NCBI GenBank assembly: GCA_035645275.1
Contig: DASQMX010000019.1
Span: 1-64,000 of the forward strand
Direction: 5' to 3'
Length of the DNA: 64,000 nucleotides
Source: Paranoxybacillus sp035645275
GTDB lineage: Bacteria; Bacillota; Bacilli; Bacillales; Anoxybacillaceae
This document shows positions 1-8,452 of the stretch, piece by piece; positions within the stretch are counted from its first letter, which is position 1, and each line of letters opens with the position of its first letter. The notes beneath the pieces were generated by a model. It did no database searches. It was not told the origin of the DNA and worked only from the letters and a program-made list of their open reading frames with translations. The position numbers and the translations under genes are program-made.

Positions 1-147
1 TATACCGTTTCACCTTCATCGAATTTTCTCGCCGCTTGAGTCAGAATACTCTACCTAAAGAGGTGCGCGCCGAAATTCACTGGTACCTCCTACATAGGGG
101 GAGTCTAAACTTCTTTAATGGAAAAATTTAGATAATCAACACTCGTG

Positions 148-195
148 AAGGGGTCTGACCCCCATCACATTAAAACGTTAAATTGGTAAAGTGAT
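148..195. repeat. REP-like hairpin, copy 1
   Basis: The sequence GGGGTCTGACCCCC is followed by ATCACATTAAAACGTTAAA, with a second imperfect hairpin formed by ATCAC and GTGAT. The same two-part unit recurs upstream and, inverted, downstream of the RAYT gene at 14.7 kb. The first 147 bases of the window hold nothing I can recognise. Confidence 0.7.
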
Positions 196-200
196 AAAAA

Positions 201-298
201 GAGGTGACCCATCAGTGTCTGACCTCACGCGACATCCATCGTAATTACTATATATGATGGTTGCGGAGGCTGACGCTTTGTTTAGGGTCGCCTCTTTT
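201..298. repeat. GAGGCTG-type palindromic repeat, copy 1
   Basis: Imperfect palindrome: GAGGTGACCC on the left, GGGTCGCCTCTTTT on the right, with GTGTCTGACCTCACGCG and TATATATGATGG inside. It is one of eight related elements in the window. The right end is a T-run, so it could also act as a terminator. Confidence 0.6.
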
Positions 299-380
299 GT
301 TTTTCTTACCAACATCATGTCACTTAGCGAAAGAGATAATCATTTCTCGCTCTCGCCGTGATTTAACATGTTCACCGAGA

Positions 381-416
381 AGTCTCCCGCCTCTAAGCGA
401 AATGTAGGTGGGAGAG
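381..416. other. hairpin resembling an IS200/IS605 right end
   Basis: CTCCCGCCT pairs with AGGTGGGAG across a short loop and is followed by AGGTTCAT. This layout resembles the 3' hairpin of IS605/TnpB elements in thermophilic bacilli as I remember them. No tnpA or tnpB gene is present, so at best it is a solo end. Confidence 0.3.
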
Positions 417-505
417 GTTCATATGACCGGCTGTATCGCTTTTGTTTGTGAAACCTTTCGTTTTTTTCTTCGTAAATTGTGATAAAACCTTAGGGAAGTG
501 ATGAG

Positions 506-1501
506 ATGCTAACTGCAAGATTGCAGCAAAAAATAAAACGATATAAAGCGATTTACGCTCAGTTGAAAGATGAGCTGAAATGGAAAGTGCTTGATCAGCG
601 GATCTTAATGACGGTAGCTTCTATGTATGTCGTTAACGATCAAGAGTTCCACCTGCAACGCTTTCTTCGCATCAGCCATTACATGAAAGAACAAGTTGGC
701 ATGTTCTCTTTATTAAAATCGTATCAGCGTTTTCCCACAGCAGCGGTGCTTGATATTCGCTTTGAAAAGCCGGAGGAAAAATTTCGTGAATTTCTCAACT
801 TATATGAGAAATTTATTCAGTTTGGGTTCGCTAGAGGTACATTTACCTATTTAGCCGCTTTGGCACTCATGTCTACCAGTGAGGATCATAACGACTACGA
901 AGAAAAACTGGAAAGGTCACTGGCTGTTTATAAAGGAATGAAAGCAAAGCATTTTTTCTTAACCACCAGTGCTGATTACCCTCTCGCTGTCCTGCTGGCG
1001 AATACTGAGGAAGATGTGAATAAGCTGCTCGACCGGATTGAGTCGTTTTACGAAAAACTATCTGCAAAGGGGGTTCGAAAGGGGAATGACTTGCAGTTTC
1101 TTAGTCATATTCTTGCTTTAAACAAAGAGACAGAAGCTGATGTATTAGTTGGGCGCTGCGTGAGGCTATTCGATTTGTTCAAACGCTCAGGAACGAAGCT
1201 GAAAGCGATGCACTATCCTATGATTGGGTTATTGGCTTTCGTTGATGAATGTGAGAAAGAGATGGCTACGATTCAGCAACTCATAAACGAACTCCACTCT
1301 GAAAAGTTTTTTAAATGGCATAAAGACATCAATATTATGATGGCAGTGAATTTTTGGATGAGTGACAAAATAGAGAATGCAAGATTGTTAGAAACGGAAA
1401 TATACACGGCGATCGAAATACTCATTCAAGCTCAGCAAGCTGCTTTCATTGCCGCACTGGCAGCCACTTCCGCTACTTCCTCCTCAGGGGGAGGAGAATG
1501 A
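506..1501 (+). CDS. DUF4003 family protein
   Basis: A 331-residue soluble protein that I recognise as the DUF4003 family of Bacillaceae, whose biochemical role is unknown. It is largely alpha-helical, has no signal peptide or membrane segment, and ends in a low-complexity Ala/Thr/Ser/Gly tail (SSSGGGE). The ATG at 506 is preceded by AGGGAAGTGA at a suitable distance. It stands alone, with REP-type repeats upstream and another palindromic repeat about 90 bases downstream. No function is proposed. Confidence 0.75.
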   Translation: MLTARLQQKIKRYKAIYAQLKDELKWKVLDQRILMTVASMYVVNDQEFHLQRFLRISHYMKEQVGMFSLLKSYQRFPTAAVLDIRFEKPEEKFREFLNLYEKFIQFGFARGTFTYLAALALMSTSEDHNDYEEKLERSLAVYKGMKAKHFFLTTSADYPLAVLLANTEEDVNKLLDRIESFYEKLSAKGVRKGNDLQFLSHILALNKETEADVLVGRCVRLFDLFKRSGTKLKAMHYPMIGLLAFVDECEKEMATIQQLINELHSEKFFKWHKDINIMMAVNFWMSDKIENARLLETEIYTAIEILIQAQQAAFIAALAATSATSSSGGGE

Positions 1502-1593
1502 TAGTCATTGACGGATGCGGTACATCTTCTGCATGTAGTCGGTTTTAGTAGGATACTTCTAGGACGATGGATAGATTGAAAATAGACGAGGAA

Positions 1594-1675
1594 GACTGGG
1601 GCTGACCGACCGAGTAGTGTCTGACCTGACAATATATATTGAGTTGTGGGGTCTGCCACTTTATCAGCCTCAGTC
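1594..1675. repeat. GAGGCTG-type palindromic repeat, copy 2
   Basis: GACTGGGGCTGACC on the left pairs with ATCAGCCTCAGTC on the right. The interior has GTGTCTGACC, CAATATATATTG and GGGGTCTGCC. It lies between the convergent DUF4003 and VanZ genes. Confidence 0.6.
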
Positions 1676-1684
1676 ATTCTATGG

Positions 1685-2500
1685 TTACAGCAATTCACCG
1701 GCTACTTTCTGCATGATCGCTGTTTTCTGTTTGGCTTTTGTATCTTCGTATTCCTGCTTCAATGTATTAGCATATTCTGACGCAAAGCCGTGCTGTTGTA
1801 AGTCAGTTTTCGCTGCTTCATAAATTTGTTGAAACTTCGTGTTGATTTGTTCCTCTAATTCGTTTGCCCGTTCCATGTATTTGGTGTAAAGAGCCGTTAG
1901 TGGCGTTTGCTTTGTTTTCCATTCGTTAAGCGCTTCTTCCGCCAGCTGTTCGATGTGTTGATTGGCCTCTTGTTTTAAATTATCTAGCTGTAAGCGATAT
2001 TTCCCGATAATCGTTTCAGGTGTAAGCGTATGGTCGCTATCTTCTTGGATTTCTTCTGGATAGACATTGTGAACGGGGAGAACCTCGCGATGAGCCGTTA
2101 TTGTAGGAATTGGTTCACTCACCACCGTTAATCCATACAGCAAAGGAGTCAAAACAAAGAGAATCGCCGCTCCTAACGGAAGGAAGCTTCGTTGGAGCCG
2201 TTTCGTTCCTTGCCATTGTAAATGAATGAGAAGCGGAAGGAATACGCCGAACGAAACTCCGATTATGTTCGCTACCGCATCCTGCCATTCAGTCGTTCGT
2301 TCAGGGAGCAAAAGCTGCCGGTATTCTTCTAATAGGCCAATGAACATAAGGGAAAACGCAACAGCGCAAATACGTTGGAAGCCATTTTCCATTGGCGGGA
2401 TCAAACATACGATGACGGCCAATAAAAAAGCGATAATAGCATAAAAAGAGAAGTGCTGTAGTTTATCGATACCGATATTATGTATCACTGTTTCAAACAT
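1685..2500 (-). CDS. VanZ-like membrane protein with long C-terminal coiled-coil tail
   Basis: The N-terminal ~110 residues match the VanZ family (PF04892): DKLQHFSFYAII near the start, LLEEYRQLLLPERTTEWQDAVANIIG in the middle, and four predicted membrane segments. VanZ-like proteins are linked to teicoplanin resistance and envelope stress, but most have no assigned reaction. Unusually, a fifth hydrophobic segment is followed by ~150 residues of charged helical sequence rich in Glu, Lys and Gln, probably outside the membrane. The ATG at 2500 lies 7 bases after GGAGG; ATGs at 2503 and 2521 are too close to, or upstream of, this site. A second VanZ gene lies at 2.9 kb, divergently oriented. Confidence 0.75.
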   Translation of the reverse strand: MFETVIHNIGIDKLQHFSFYAIIAFLLAVIVCLIPPMENGFQRICAVAFSLMFIGLLEEYRQLLLPERTTEWQDAVANIIGVSFGVFLPLLIHLQWQGTKRLQRSFLPLGAAILFVLTPLLYGLTVVSEPIPTITAHREVLPVHNVYPEEIQEDSDHTLTPETIIGKYRLQLDNLKQEANQHIEQLAEEALNEWKTKQTPLTALYTKYMERANELEEQINTKFQQIYEAAKTDLQQHGFASEYANTLKQEYEDTKAKQKTAIMQKVAGELL

Positions 2501-2612
2501 CATCTCACCTCCATTTACCAAGTATCGCCGGAAAGCGGTGGCGGTAAACGAGGAGAGTCCGGATATTTGTCGTTTTCTTTGTGCTGCTGGGAGTCTTTTA
2601 TCCCGTTCTAAT

Positions 2613-2727
2613 CGTCCGTAAGACTCCCAACTCTACAGGTGGGAGATAACGGACGCTAGAAGTGCGATAAGTTCAACTAACATCATTGGGGGATGAAGAA
2701 AACCTCCACTGATGAAGTTGCACTTTA
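2613..2727. other. two-hairpin structure, possible solo IS605-like end
   Basis: The first hairpin pairs TCCGT and CTCCCA with TGGGAG and ACGGA around 2613-2654. The second, 2658-2727, is a long imperfect inverted repeat: AGTGC, GTTCAACT and CATCATTGG on the left match CCACTGATG, AGTTG and GCACTT on the right. I recall similar structures at the right ends of IS200/IS605 TnpB elements in Geobacillus. No transposase gene is nearby, so this is a remnant or a structured RNA of unknown role. Confidence 0.4.
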
Positions 2728-2773
2728 TTGACAAAAGGATGTGAATCGTATAGAAGGAAGTAGAGGGAGCGAT

Positions 2774-2880
2774 GATATAAGTTCAGATTGAAAAATTGAC
2801 ATAAGTAAGGCGTTTAAGTTAGGTAAAAGAGCGGTTGAGGCGCTTTATATATGTCGGCCAATCAACCTGGATTTATATAG
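2774..2880. mobile_element. IS630-related MITE, copy 1
   Basis: The element runs from ATATAAGTTCAGATTG to CAACCTGGATTTATATAG. Its ends (TATAARTTCAGATTG ... TGTCGG) match those of the IS630 copy at 57.7 kb. The interior AAGTAAGG ... GTAAAAGAG ... TTGAGGCG is shared with the other short copies but not with the IS, as expected of a non-autonomous derivative. It contains no gene. Confidence 0.75.
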
Positions 2881-2902
2881 AATGGAAACATAAGTAGGTG
2901 AG

Positions 2903-3337
2903 ATGATGAAGAATAAATGGTTTTGGTGGGGATTCGTTTTTTTATGGTGCAGTCTCATTTATTACTTTACGGAATCTCCTGCATTCACAGGAGAAAATAC
3001 GGCGGAGGTGATTGGTTATATTGCCCAATCTTTAGGATTGGAAACAATCAATCACAAGGATGATAGTCTCTTTTCATGGAATTTTATTGTCCGCAAGTTT
3101 GCCCATCTTTCTGTATTTGGCATTCTTGCTTTTCTCGTATGGAAAGCGATAAGTCCCCATCGTTTGGCCTATATCGGCGCTTGGAGTTATGCGACTGTTT
3201 ATGCCGCCACGGATGAATGGCATCAATCGTTTCAGCCGGGACGCTCTGCGCTTGTATCTGATGTGATCATTGATTCGGTTGGTGCGGCTCTTGCGTTATT
3301 ATTCGTCCATATTTATTGGCGGTTGAAGCGTTCTTAA
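2903..3337 (+). CDS. VanZ family membrane protein
   Basis: A 144-residue VanZ-family (PF04892) integral membrane protein. It starts with a hydrophobic segment (WFWWGFVFLWCSLIYYF) and carries the family signatures RKFAHLSVFGILAF near residue 65 and ATDEWHQSFQPGRSALVSD near residue 108, then a final membrane helix. Its length is typical for a single-domain VanZ protein. AGGTGA precedes tandem ATGs at 2903 and 2906; either could be used. Compared with the neighbouring minus-strand VanZ gene it has no extra tail. Family members have been tied to glycopeptide resistance, but the activity is not established. Confidence 0.8.
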   Translation: MMKNKWFWWGFVFLWCSLIYYFTESPAFTGENTAEVIGYIAQSLGLETINHKDDSLFSWNFIVRKFAHLSVFGILAFLVWKAISPHRLAYIGAWSYATVYAATDEWHQSFQPGRSALVSDVIIDSVGAALALLFVHIYWRLKRS

Positions 3338-3494
3338 AGGAATGAAGATTCCTCTCCTTTCTCTTCTTGTTAGAAGGATTGAGAGGAACGTATATTCAAT
3401 AGTCCATTCAATGTTTGTTGATAGATAGAAAGAGCGTTGTTTTCGTTGACAATACGAAGTAACGTCTTTCAATTCGCGGGAACGTGTTGTGTTG

Positions 3495-3881
3495 CTATTT
3501 TTCATATAACTCAATGGGCAATCCGTCCGGGTCAGCAAAAAACGTAAATCGTTTTCCGGTAATTGGGTCGATGCGAATCGGTTCTACTTCGATTTCGTGT
3601 TTATGAAGGTGGGCGATGGCTTCTTCGATGTTCTCCACTTCAAAGGCAAGATGGCGCAACCCGCAAGCTTCCGGATAGCTTAACCGTTTCGGTGGGTTTT
3701 CAAATGAAAACAGCTCAATTTGGTCATATTCGTTCACTTTTAAATCAAGCTTGTATGAGTTGCGCTCCTCACGGTAATGCTCATGAATTACCTCAAGTCC
3801 AAGAACATTGACATAAAAATGCTTTGAACGTTCATAATCGGAACAAATAATGGCGACATGATGAATTCGCTTCAGGTTCAT
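3495..3881 (-). CDS. VOC-superfamily (glyoxalase-like) protein
   Basis: A 128-residue protein of the vicinal oxygen chelate fold, closest to the YaeR/GloA2-like group. Two beta-alpha-beta-beta-beta modules are visible. Candidate metal ligands are the His in RIHHVAII, Glu in IELFSF, His in LRHLAFEV and Glu in PIELYEK. The pattern H/E/H/E is complete, so a divalent-metal enzyme is likely, but the substrate cannot be read from sequence. AAAGGAG lies 7 bases upstream of the ATG. It is a single gene, convergent with the VanZ gene. Confidence 0.85.
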   Translation of the reverse strand: MNLKRIHHVAIICSDYERSKHFYVNVLGLEVIHEHYREERNSYKLDLKVNEYDQIELFSFENPPKRLSYPEACGLRHLAFEVENIEEAIAHLHKHEIEVEPIRIDPITGKRFTFFADPDGLPIELYEK

Positions 3882-4077
3882 CGTATGACTCCTTTTTTAT
3901 ATGTTTTCCTTATTTTAACATGTTCTTCTTGGAAAATGATGAATAGACAAAAATGAAAGCGTATACAAAACAAAAAGGAGAAGTATATCTTCTTTCCGGC
4001 TTGGAAATCATGAATGTAAGACAATCAAAATCTAGTTTTATATGATAGAAGGTTCAAAGGAAAGGAGAGAGGCTTGG

Positions 4078-4224
4078 ATGTGGGCATTTCTGGCGGGAGT
4101 ATTCGTTGGTTCATTTGTGATGTTAGTAACGATGAGCTTAATGTTTGTTGCTAAACAGGCAGACGAGCGGAGCGGCTATATCACTGAAGCAGAAGGTTGC
4201 GAATGGGAGAAGAGAAAAAGCTGA
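4078..4224 (+). CDS. small membrane protein, DUF3789-like
   Basis: A 48-residue protein beginning MWAFLAGVFVGSF, with one glycine-rich membrane helix, then AKQADE and a charged tail. This arrangement matches small DUF3789-type proteins of Firmicutes, whose role is unknown. I chose the ATG at 4078 because AAAGGAGAGAGG precedes it; an ATG at 4042 would add 12 residues but lacks a site. A terminator follows at once. Confidence 0.6.
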   Translation: MWAFLAGVFVGSFVMLVTMSLMFVAKQADERSGYITEAEGCEWEKRKS

Positions 4225-4249
4225 ATCCTAATCGGTTTCAGCTTTTTTT
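4215..4249 (+). terminator. intrinsic terminator after the small membrane protein gene
   Basis: AAAGCTGAA pairs with TTCAGCTTT around an 11-base loop and continues into a run of seven T. Confidence 0.8.
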
Positions 4250-4313
4250 GAGAACAAAAGAAGTCGGAATGTATCGATGCCTTCGCAATGAGGAGAAGCT
4301 AGCATGTTTTTAT

Positions 4314-4405
4314 CTATATAAGTTCAGATTGAAAAACCGACATAAGTAAGGGCTTAAAATGGGCAAAAGAGCAAATACATATGTCGGAAAATCAATCTGT
4401 ATATG
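4314..4405. mobile_element. IS630-related MITE, copy 2
   Basis: It starts CTATATAAGTTCAGATTG, has AAGTAAGGG and GGGCAAAAGAG inside, and ends TATGTCGGAAAATCAATCTGTATAT. It abuts copy 3 and shares its terminal TATAT with it. Confidence 0.75.
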
Positions 4406-4479
4406 TTCAGATTGAACAGTCGACATCAGTAAGGCAAAAGAGTAGTTGGGACGTTTTATAGATGTCAAACAATTCTATA
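4398..4479. mobile_element. IS630-related MITE, copy 3 (tandem)
   Basis: TATATGTTCAGATTG opens this copy, GTAAGGCAAAAGAG and GACGTTTTATAGATGTC fill it, and CAATTCTATAG closes it. It directly follows copy 2, so two elements sit head to tail next to the DUF779 gene. Confidence 0.7.
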
Positions 4480-4485
4480 GGTCGT

Positions 4486-4836
4486 TCATTGGTCATCATC
4501 GCGGCTGAACACGCGCGACCGTGTCAAAAAACGAACTCCCTCAGGTCCTTCAAGCGAGAACATGCCGCCGCGTCCAGGGACGACATCGATAATAAGCTGT
4601 GTATGTTTCCAATATTCATATTGTGCCGCTGCGATATAAAAGGGGCAGCCGCCAATTTCACCAAGTAGAACATCCGAATCGCCAATGATGAGTTCCCCTT
4701 GCGGATAACACATCGGCGAGCTTCCGTCACAGCAGCCGCCCGATTGATGAAACATAATCGGCCCATATTTCTCTTTCAGCTTTTCGATAAGCTGCAATGC
4801 TGCCTCTGTCGCAATTACTTTTGGTTGCCCGTTCAT
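4486..4836 (-). CDS. DUF779 protein, aldehyde dehydrogenase partner
   Basis: A 116-residue protein of the DUF779 family. Cysteine-rich motifs HQSGGCCDGSSPMCYP and GGCPFYI and the C-terminal GRGGMFSLEGPEGVRFLTRSR are clear. Members are found next to aldehyde dehydrogenases such as this one; their role is not settled. The ATG at 4836 lies 12 bases after AAAGGAG; a TTG at 4848 touches the site and is unlikely. The dehydrogenase gene lies upstream on the same strand, 300 bases away. The gap holds a MITE and a palindrome, which may have split an original operon. Confidence 0.85.
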   Translation of the reverse strand: MNGQPKVIATEAALQLIEKLKEKYGPIMFHQSGGCCDGSSPMCYPQGELIIGDSDVLLGEIGGCPFYIAAAQYEYWKHTQLIIDVVPGRGGMFSLEGPEGVRFLTRSRVFSRDDDQ

Positions 4837-4925
4837 AAGGGGAACCAACTCCTTTCTATTTTTATAAGGAAGAATCTGTCAGCGAATGGGATCGATGGGT
4901 AGATGAAACCGGTGATGGGGACGAC

Positions 4926-5008
4926 TCTATCAGTTTAGATTGAAAAATCAACATACAGTAAGGCAAAAGAGCTGTTGAGACGTTTTATAGATGTCGGAAT
5001 TTATATCG
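4926..5008. mobile_element. IS630-related MITE, copy 4
   Basis: CAGTTTAGATTGAAAAATC, AAGGCAAAAGAGCTG and GACGTTTTATAGATGTCGG are present in the same order as in the other copies. The left end is slightly degraded (CTATCAG instead of CTATATAAG). Confidence 0.7.
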
Positions 5009-5013
5009 TAAAC

Positions 5014-5122
5014 GAGGCTGTCTCGTTAAGGGGTTGATTTCTCAAACGATGGCAATAGGTAAGGCGGATTACCTATCTATTGTCGCTGAGAAGTCCGACC
5101 CTTTAGTTGTGAGACAGCCTCA
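5014..5122. repeat. GAGGCTG-type palindromic repeat, copy 3
   Basis: GAGGCTGTCTCGTTAAGGGG on the left pairs with CCCTTTAGTTGTGAGACAGCCTC on the right. The interior holds a second inverted repeat (AATAGGTAAG / CTTACC-like) and AGTCCGACC. It sits just downstream of the aldehyde dehydrogenase stop and could terminate its transcript. Confidence 0.65.
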
Positions 5123-5135
5123 TGAAAGCGGTAGA

Positions 5136-6656
5136 TTAGAAGAAACCAAGTTTTTTAGGAGAATAGCTGACGAGCAAGTTCTTTGTTTGTTGATAATGCT
5201 CGAGCATCATTTTATGTGTTTCCCGACCGACGCCAGACAATTTGTAGCCGCCGAATGCCGCATGAGCAGGGTAGGCGTGGTAGCAGTTCGTCCAGACGCG
5301 TCCTGCTTGAATGCCCCGGCCGACGCGGTATGCGGTATTGATGTCGCGCGTCCATACTCCGGCACCTAAGCCATACAATGTTTCATTCGCAATTGCCAAT
5401 GCTTCTTCTTGATCTTTAAACGTTGTTACTGATACAACTGGACCGAAAATCTCTTCTTGGAAAATGCGCATTTTATTATGTCCTTTAAATACAGTCGGTT
5501 TTACATAATAACCGCCGCTTAAGTCGCCTTCAAGGAAATTGCGTTCACCGCCGATTAACAGCTCGGCTCCTTCTTGTTTACCGATATCAATGTAAGATAA
5601 GATCTTTTCAAGCTGCTCCGCAGAAGCTTGAGCACCGATCATTGTTTCTGTATCTAGAGGATTTCCTTGTTTAATTTGTTTCACACGCTCTAAGGCACGC
5701 TCCATAAACGCATCATAAATAGACTCTTGAATGAGAGCGCGTGATGGGCAAGTACATATTTCACCTTGGTTTAACGCGAACATCGTAAAGCCTTCAAGCG
5801 CCTTATCAAAGAATTCGTCATCTTTGTCCATCACATCTTCAAAGAAAATGTTTGGTGATTTACCGCCAAGCTCTAATGTAACTGGAATGATGTTTTGGGA
5901 AGCGTATTGCATAATAAGTCGGCCTGTTGTGGTTTCACCTGTAAACGCAATTTTTCCGATCCGGTTGCTGGATGCGAGCGGTTTTCCTGCTTCAAGGCCA
6001 AAACCGTTAACGATATTCACAACGCCAGGCGGAAGTAAATCTTGAATAAGTTCCATTAAAACAAGAATGGAAGTCGGTGTTTGTTCCGCTGGTTTTAACA
6101 CTACGCAGTTGCCGGCAGCTAATGCTGGAGCAAGTTTCCATACTCCCATTAAAAGCGGGAAGTTCCAAGGGATGATTTGTCCCACAACGCCGATTGGCTC
6201 TTTAAAGTGATAAGCTACTGTATCGTGGTCAATTTCTGACAATGAACCTTCTTCCGCACGGATGCAGCCGGCGAAATAACGGAAGTGGTCAATCGCTAGA
6301 GGGATGTCAGCTGCTAATGTTTCACGGATTGGTTTTCCGTTTTCCCATGTTTCCGCAACGGCTAACATTTCAAGGTTTTCTTCCATACGATCGGCAATTT
6401 TATTTAAAATTTTTGCACGCTCTGCCGGAGATGTGCGTCCCCACGCGTCTTTTGCCGCATGTGCCGCATCTAACGCCAATTCGATGTCGGCTGCTTTAGA
6501 ACGCGGTACCTCGCAATAAACTTCCCCAGTCACAGGGGAGATGTTCTCAAAATATTCACCGTCTACTGGCGGAACCCATTCTCCACCGATAAAGTTTTCA
6601 TAGCGTTTTTTGAATGTGATAAGTGAACCAGGCTTTCCAGGTTGAGCATAAATCAT
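5136..6656 (-). CDS. NAD(P)-dependent aldehyde dehydrogenase
   Basis: A 506-residue aldehyde dehydrogenase (PF00171), oxidising an aldehyde to the acid with NAD(P)+. Visible signatures are IPWNFPLLMGVWKLAPALAAG (nucleotide binding), the catalytic Glu in TLELGGKSPN, the catalytic Cys in NQGEICTCPSR, and EEIFGPVVSV. It resembles the AldB/AcoD subgroup that uses acetaldehyde or other short aldehydes; the exact substrate is inferred. The ATG at 6656 follows AAGGGGGAAAGG; upstream ATGs lack a site. The DUF779 gene is the natural operon partner. A 14-bp palindrome lies 54 bases upstream and may be an operator. Confidence 0.95.
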   Translation of the reverse strand: MIYAQPGKPGSLITFKKRYENFIGGEWVPPVDGEYFENISPVTGEVYCEVPRSKAADIELALDAAHAAKDAWGRTSPAERAKILNKIADRMEENLEMLAVAETWENGKPIRETLAADIPLAIDHFRYFAGCIRAEEGSLSEIDHDTVAYHFKEPIGVVGQIIPWNFPLLMGVWKLAPALAAGNCVVLKPAEQTPTSILVLMELIQDLLPPGVVNIVNGFGLEAGKPLASSNRIGKIAFTGETTTGRLIMQYASQNIIPVTLELGGKSPNIFFEDVMDKDDEFFDKALEGFTMFALNQGEICTCPSRALIQESIYDAFMERALERVKQIKQGNPLDTETMIGAQASAEQLEKILSYIDIGKQEGAELLIGGERNFLEGDLSGGYYVKPTVFKGHNKMRIFQEEIFGPVVSVTTFKDQEEALAIANETLYGLGAGVWTRDINTAYRVGRGIQAGRVWTNCYHAYPAHAAFGGYKLSGVGRETHKMMLEHYQQTKNLLVSYSPKKLGFF

Positions 6657-6709
6657 ATAACCTTTCCCCCTTGTTTTCATATTGGTATACGCCACTACGT
6701 TATATATGT

Positions 6710-6723
6710 AAGTGTATACACTT
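6710..6723. promoter_or_regulatory. perfect 14-bp palindrome upstream of the aldehyde dehydrogenase
   Basis: AAGTGTATACACTT is a perfect palindrome in the promoter region of the minus-strand gene, next to a TATATAAC-like -10 region at about 6698-6706. It is a plausible binding site for a dimeric regulator; the regulator is unknown. The rest of 6657-6955 shows nothing else. Confidence 0.4.
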
Positions 6724-6955
6724 TTATGAACAGAAAATACAGAAAATTATTTCTTATTAAAAATTTATCATCGTATGTAAAGAATGTCAAAACAAAACGA
6801 TTCATCGGATGACATATAAGTCCAATATGTGGAAAACCTAGCGTTTCCTAGTTTTGAGTTGTATCGCGTTAGACGAGAAAAAATCTGCTCGTATGGTGAG
6901 GTTTTAAATGGGATTTACAGCGCTGTTTTTGGCACAAGAAAGGGGGAATAGGGGG

Positions 6956-6998
6956 TTAGAAAAAAACTCCTGCCCCTCGATTTATATGGGCAGGAGGG
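6956..6998 (-). terminator. intrinsic terminator of the pRiA4b-ORF3-like operon
   Basis: On the minus strand CTCCTGCCC pairs with GGGCAGGAG and is followed by seven T. It lies immediately after the stop at 7007. Confidence 0.85.
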
Positions 6999-7006
6999 GG
7001 CATTCG

Positions 7007-7714
7007 CTATAGCCGAATGGATTTTAACCTCTCATTGACTTCTTCTATATTGAAGTATTCTGGATCATACTCTCCGCCATACCATTCGAAAAAATGCTCG
7101 ATTTCTTCGTCCACATTGGTGCTGTTCAGCATGTCAACGATTTGCATATAACCGTATACCCCGCCAATGTCTTCCGGGGGACAAGCACGTTTTCCTTTGA
7201 GGCAGGTGGGATGAGACAACGGCGTAAGAGATGTTTCGGTTTTTTCTAATAAAATCGTATGCTGCCAATAGTCACCGAAGTCGTAAGTATAGGTACATTT
7301 TTGTCCTTCTTCAATGAAAAACTGAGAAATTTTTGTTTTCTTTGCATCATATTTTTCACGAAAGCTAGGAAATAGCTCATCCTCTGGCAGATCGATAATG
7401 ATATTGCCTATTTCAAATTCATATAAATGATAATCCTCCCACCCCATTGCCGCTTGTATGACTTTATGCAGCTGATGAAAAGTAATATGGCTGGGAACAA
7501 CCACTCTTCGCCAAATCGGCGGCCGAATACTTTTTAAGGTGATTTTCATTTGATACAAAATGGTCCCTTGTGATTTTGTTTTGAGAGCGTTTGTTAAATA
7601 GTCTTTATTTAAAATGTTGTTTAATTGTTGTTGATATTCTTTTGGGAGTTCTTTATACTCTTTTGCGCTTTTTATCACTTGAATGAGTTTTATTAGTAAT
7701 TGTTCCGTTTCCAA
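7007..7714 (-). CDS. plasmid pRiA4b ORF-3-like protein
   Basis: A 235-residue protein whose residues ~48-225 match the pRiA4b ORF-3 family (PF07929). Signatures are YQMKITLKSIRPPIWRRVVV, HQLHKVIQAAMGWEDYHLYEF, YTYDFGDYWQHTILLE and CPPEDIGGVYGY. The family is widespread on chromosomes and plasmids and its biochemical function is unknown. The N-terminal ~45 residues form a helical extension. The start is a TTG with GGAGG 7 bases upstream. It lies 24 bases after an unknown gene on the same strand and ends in a terminator, so the two form an operon. Confidence 0.85.
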   Translation of the reverse strand: METEQLLIKLIQVIKSAKEYKELPKEYQQQLNNILNKDYLTNALKTKSQGTILYQMKITLKSIRPPIWRRVVVPSHITFHQLHKVIQAAMGWEDYHLYEFEIGNIIIDLPEDELFPSFREKYDAKKTKISQFFIEEGQKCTYTYDFGDYWQHTILLEKTETSLTPLSHPTCLKGKRACPPEDIGGVYGYMQIVDMLNSTNVDEEIEHFFEWYGGEYDPEYFNIEEVNERLKSIRL

Positions 7715-7738
7715 TGTCGATCCTCCATTTGTTTACCA

Positions 7739-8317
7739 TTATTGACCTTCATATTCCAGTTCTATCCCTTCCAACAGCATGCTGGCATAAAAGCCGCTTA
7801 GATGGTGAAGGGACTCAAGGGTATAGGCTGGTTCTGTATTTAGCAGTTCTTTGATCGTTTCACGGTTGTTTTCATGGACAAAGCCGACGATAAAATCGGT
7901 TTTAATGCGATTGGCGAGAAGAATCGGGCAGTAAGTCAGCTCTAGTCTTCGTTTTCGTTCCTTTACATCTTCGATTTTCTCAAAATGCGCGCGATATGTT
8001 CCAATCAAGTTTCCTAATTGCTCATGGATGCGCGTTTGCGCGTCTTTCATCATCATTTCGATCGCTTGCGCAGATGGGAACGTTTTTTGTTTTAAAATAA
8101 GTTCCATGATTTGTTGTAAGGCGCGGCTCGATTCGACGGCAAAAGCGATGTTAGTTAACAGTAAATCCATATATTCTTGATCGTTTTCCGCTTTTATCCT
8201 CATGTTCATAATGATTTCCATGACATCAGAATGAATTTTTTCTTTTTTCCAGCTGCTGGTTAATTGCTGGAGGATCACAGACAATACTTTTGTTACTTCT
8301 TCTTTTGTTAAGCTCAT
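7739..8317 (-). CDS. uncharacterised helical protein
   Basis: A 192-residue soluble protein I do not recognise. It is predicted almost wholly alpha-helical, has no signal peptide or membrane segment, and contains a central charged stretch (EKIEDVKERKRRLEL). The ATG follows GAAAGGAC at ~10 bases. It is the first gene of an operon with the pRiA4b ORF-3-like protein 24 bases downstream, so the two products may act together. Confidence 0.7.
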   Translation of the reverse strand: MSLTKEEVTKVLSVILQQLTSSWKKEKIHSDVMEIIMNMRIKAENDQEYMDLLLTNIAFAVESSRALQQIMELILKQKTFPSAQAIEMMMKDAQTRIHEQLGNLIGTYRAHFEKIEDVKERKRRLELTYCPILLANRIKTDFIVGFVHENNRETIKELLNTEPAYTLESLHHLSGFYASMLLEGIELEYEGQ

Positions 8318-8452
8318 GCACGAACAAGTCCTTTCTTATTGAAAAATGAATTGGTCTTTATGTTTAGAATGCCACTCCAATCCGTAAAGAGTCAATGGAA
8401 ATGTTGTTTCAAACTGAGGATCTTTTGAGGGGATGTAGACAAAAGTGAGCAA

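Noticed and set aside
5034..5369. 111-codon plus-strand frame opposite the aldehyde dehydrogenase end
   Set aside because: It runs antisense to a clear enzyme gene and through a palindromic repeat; no ribosome site or family.
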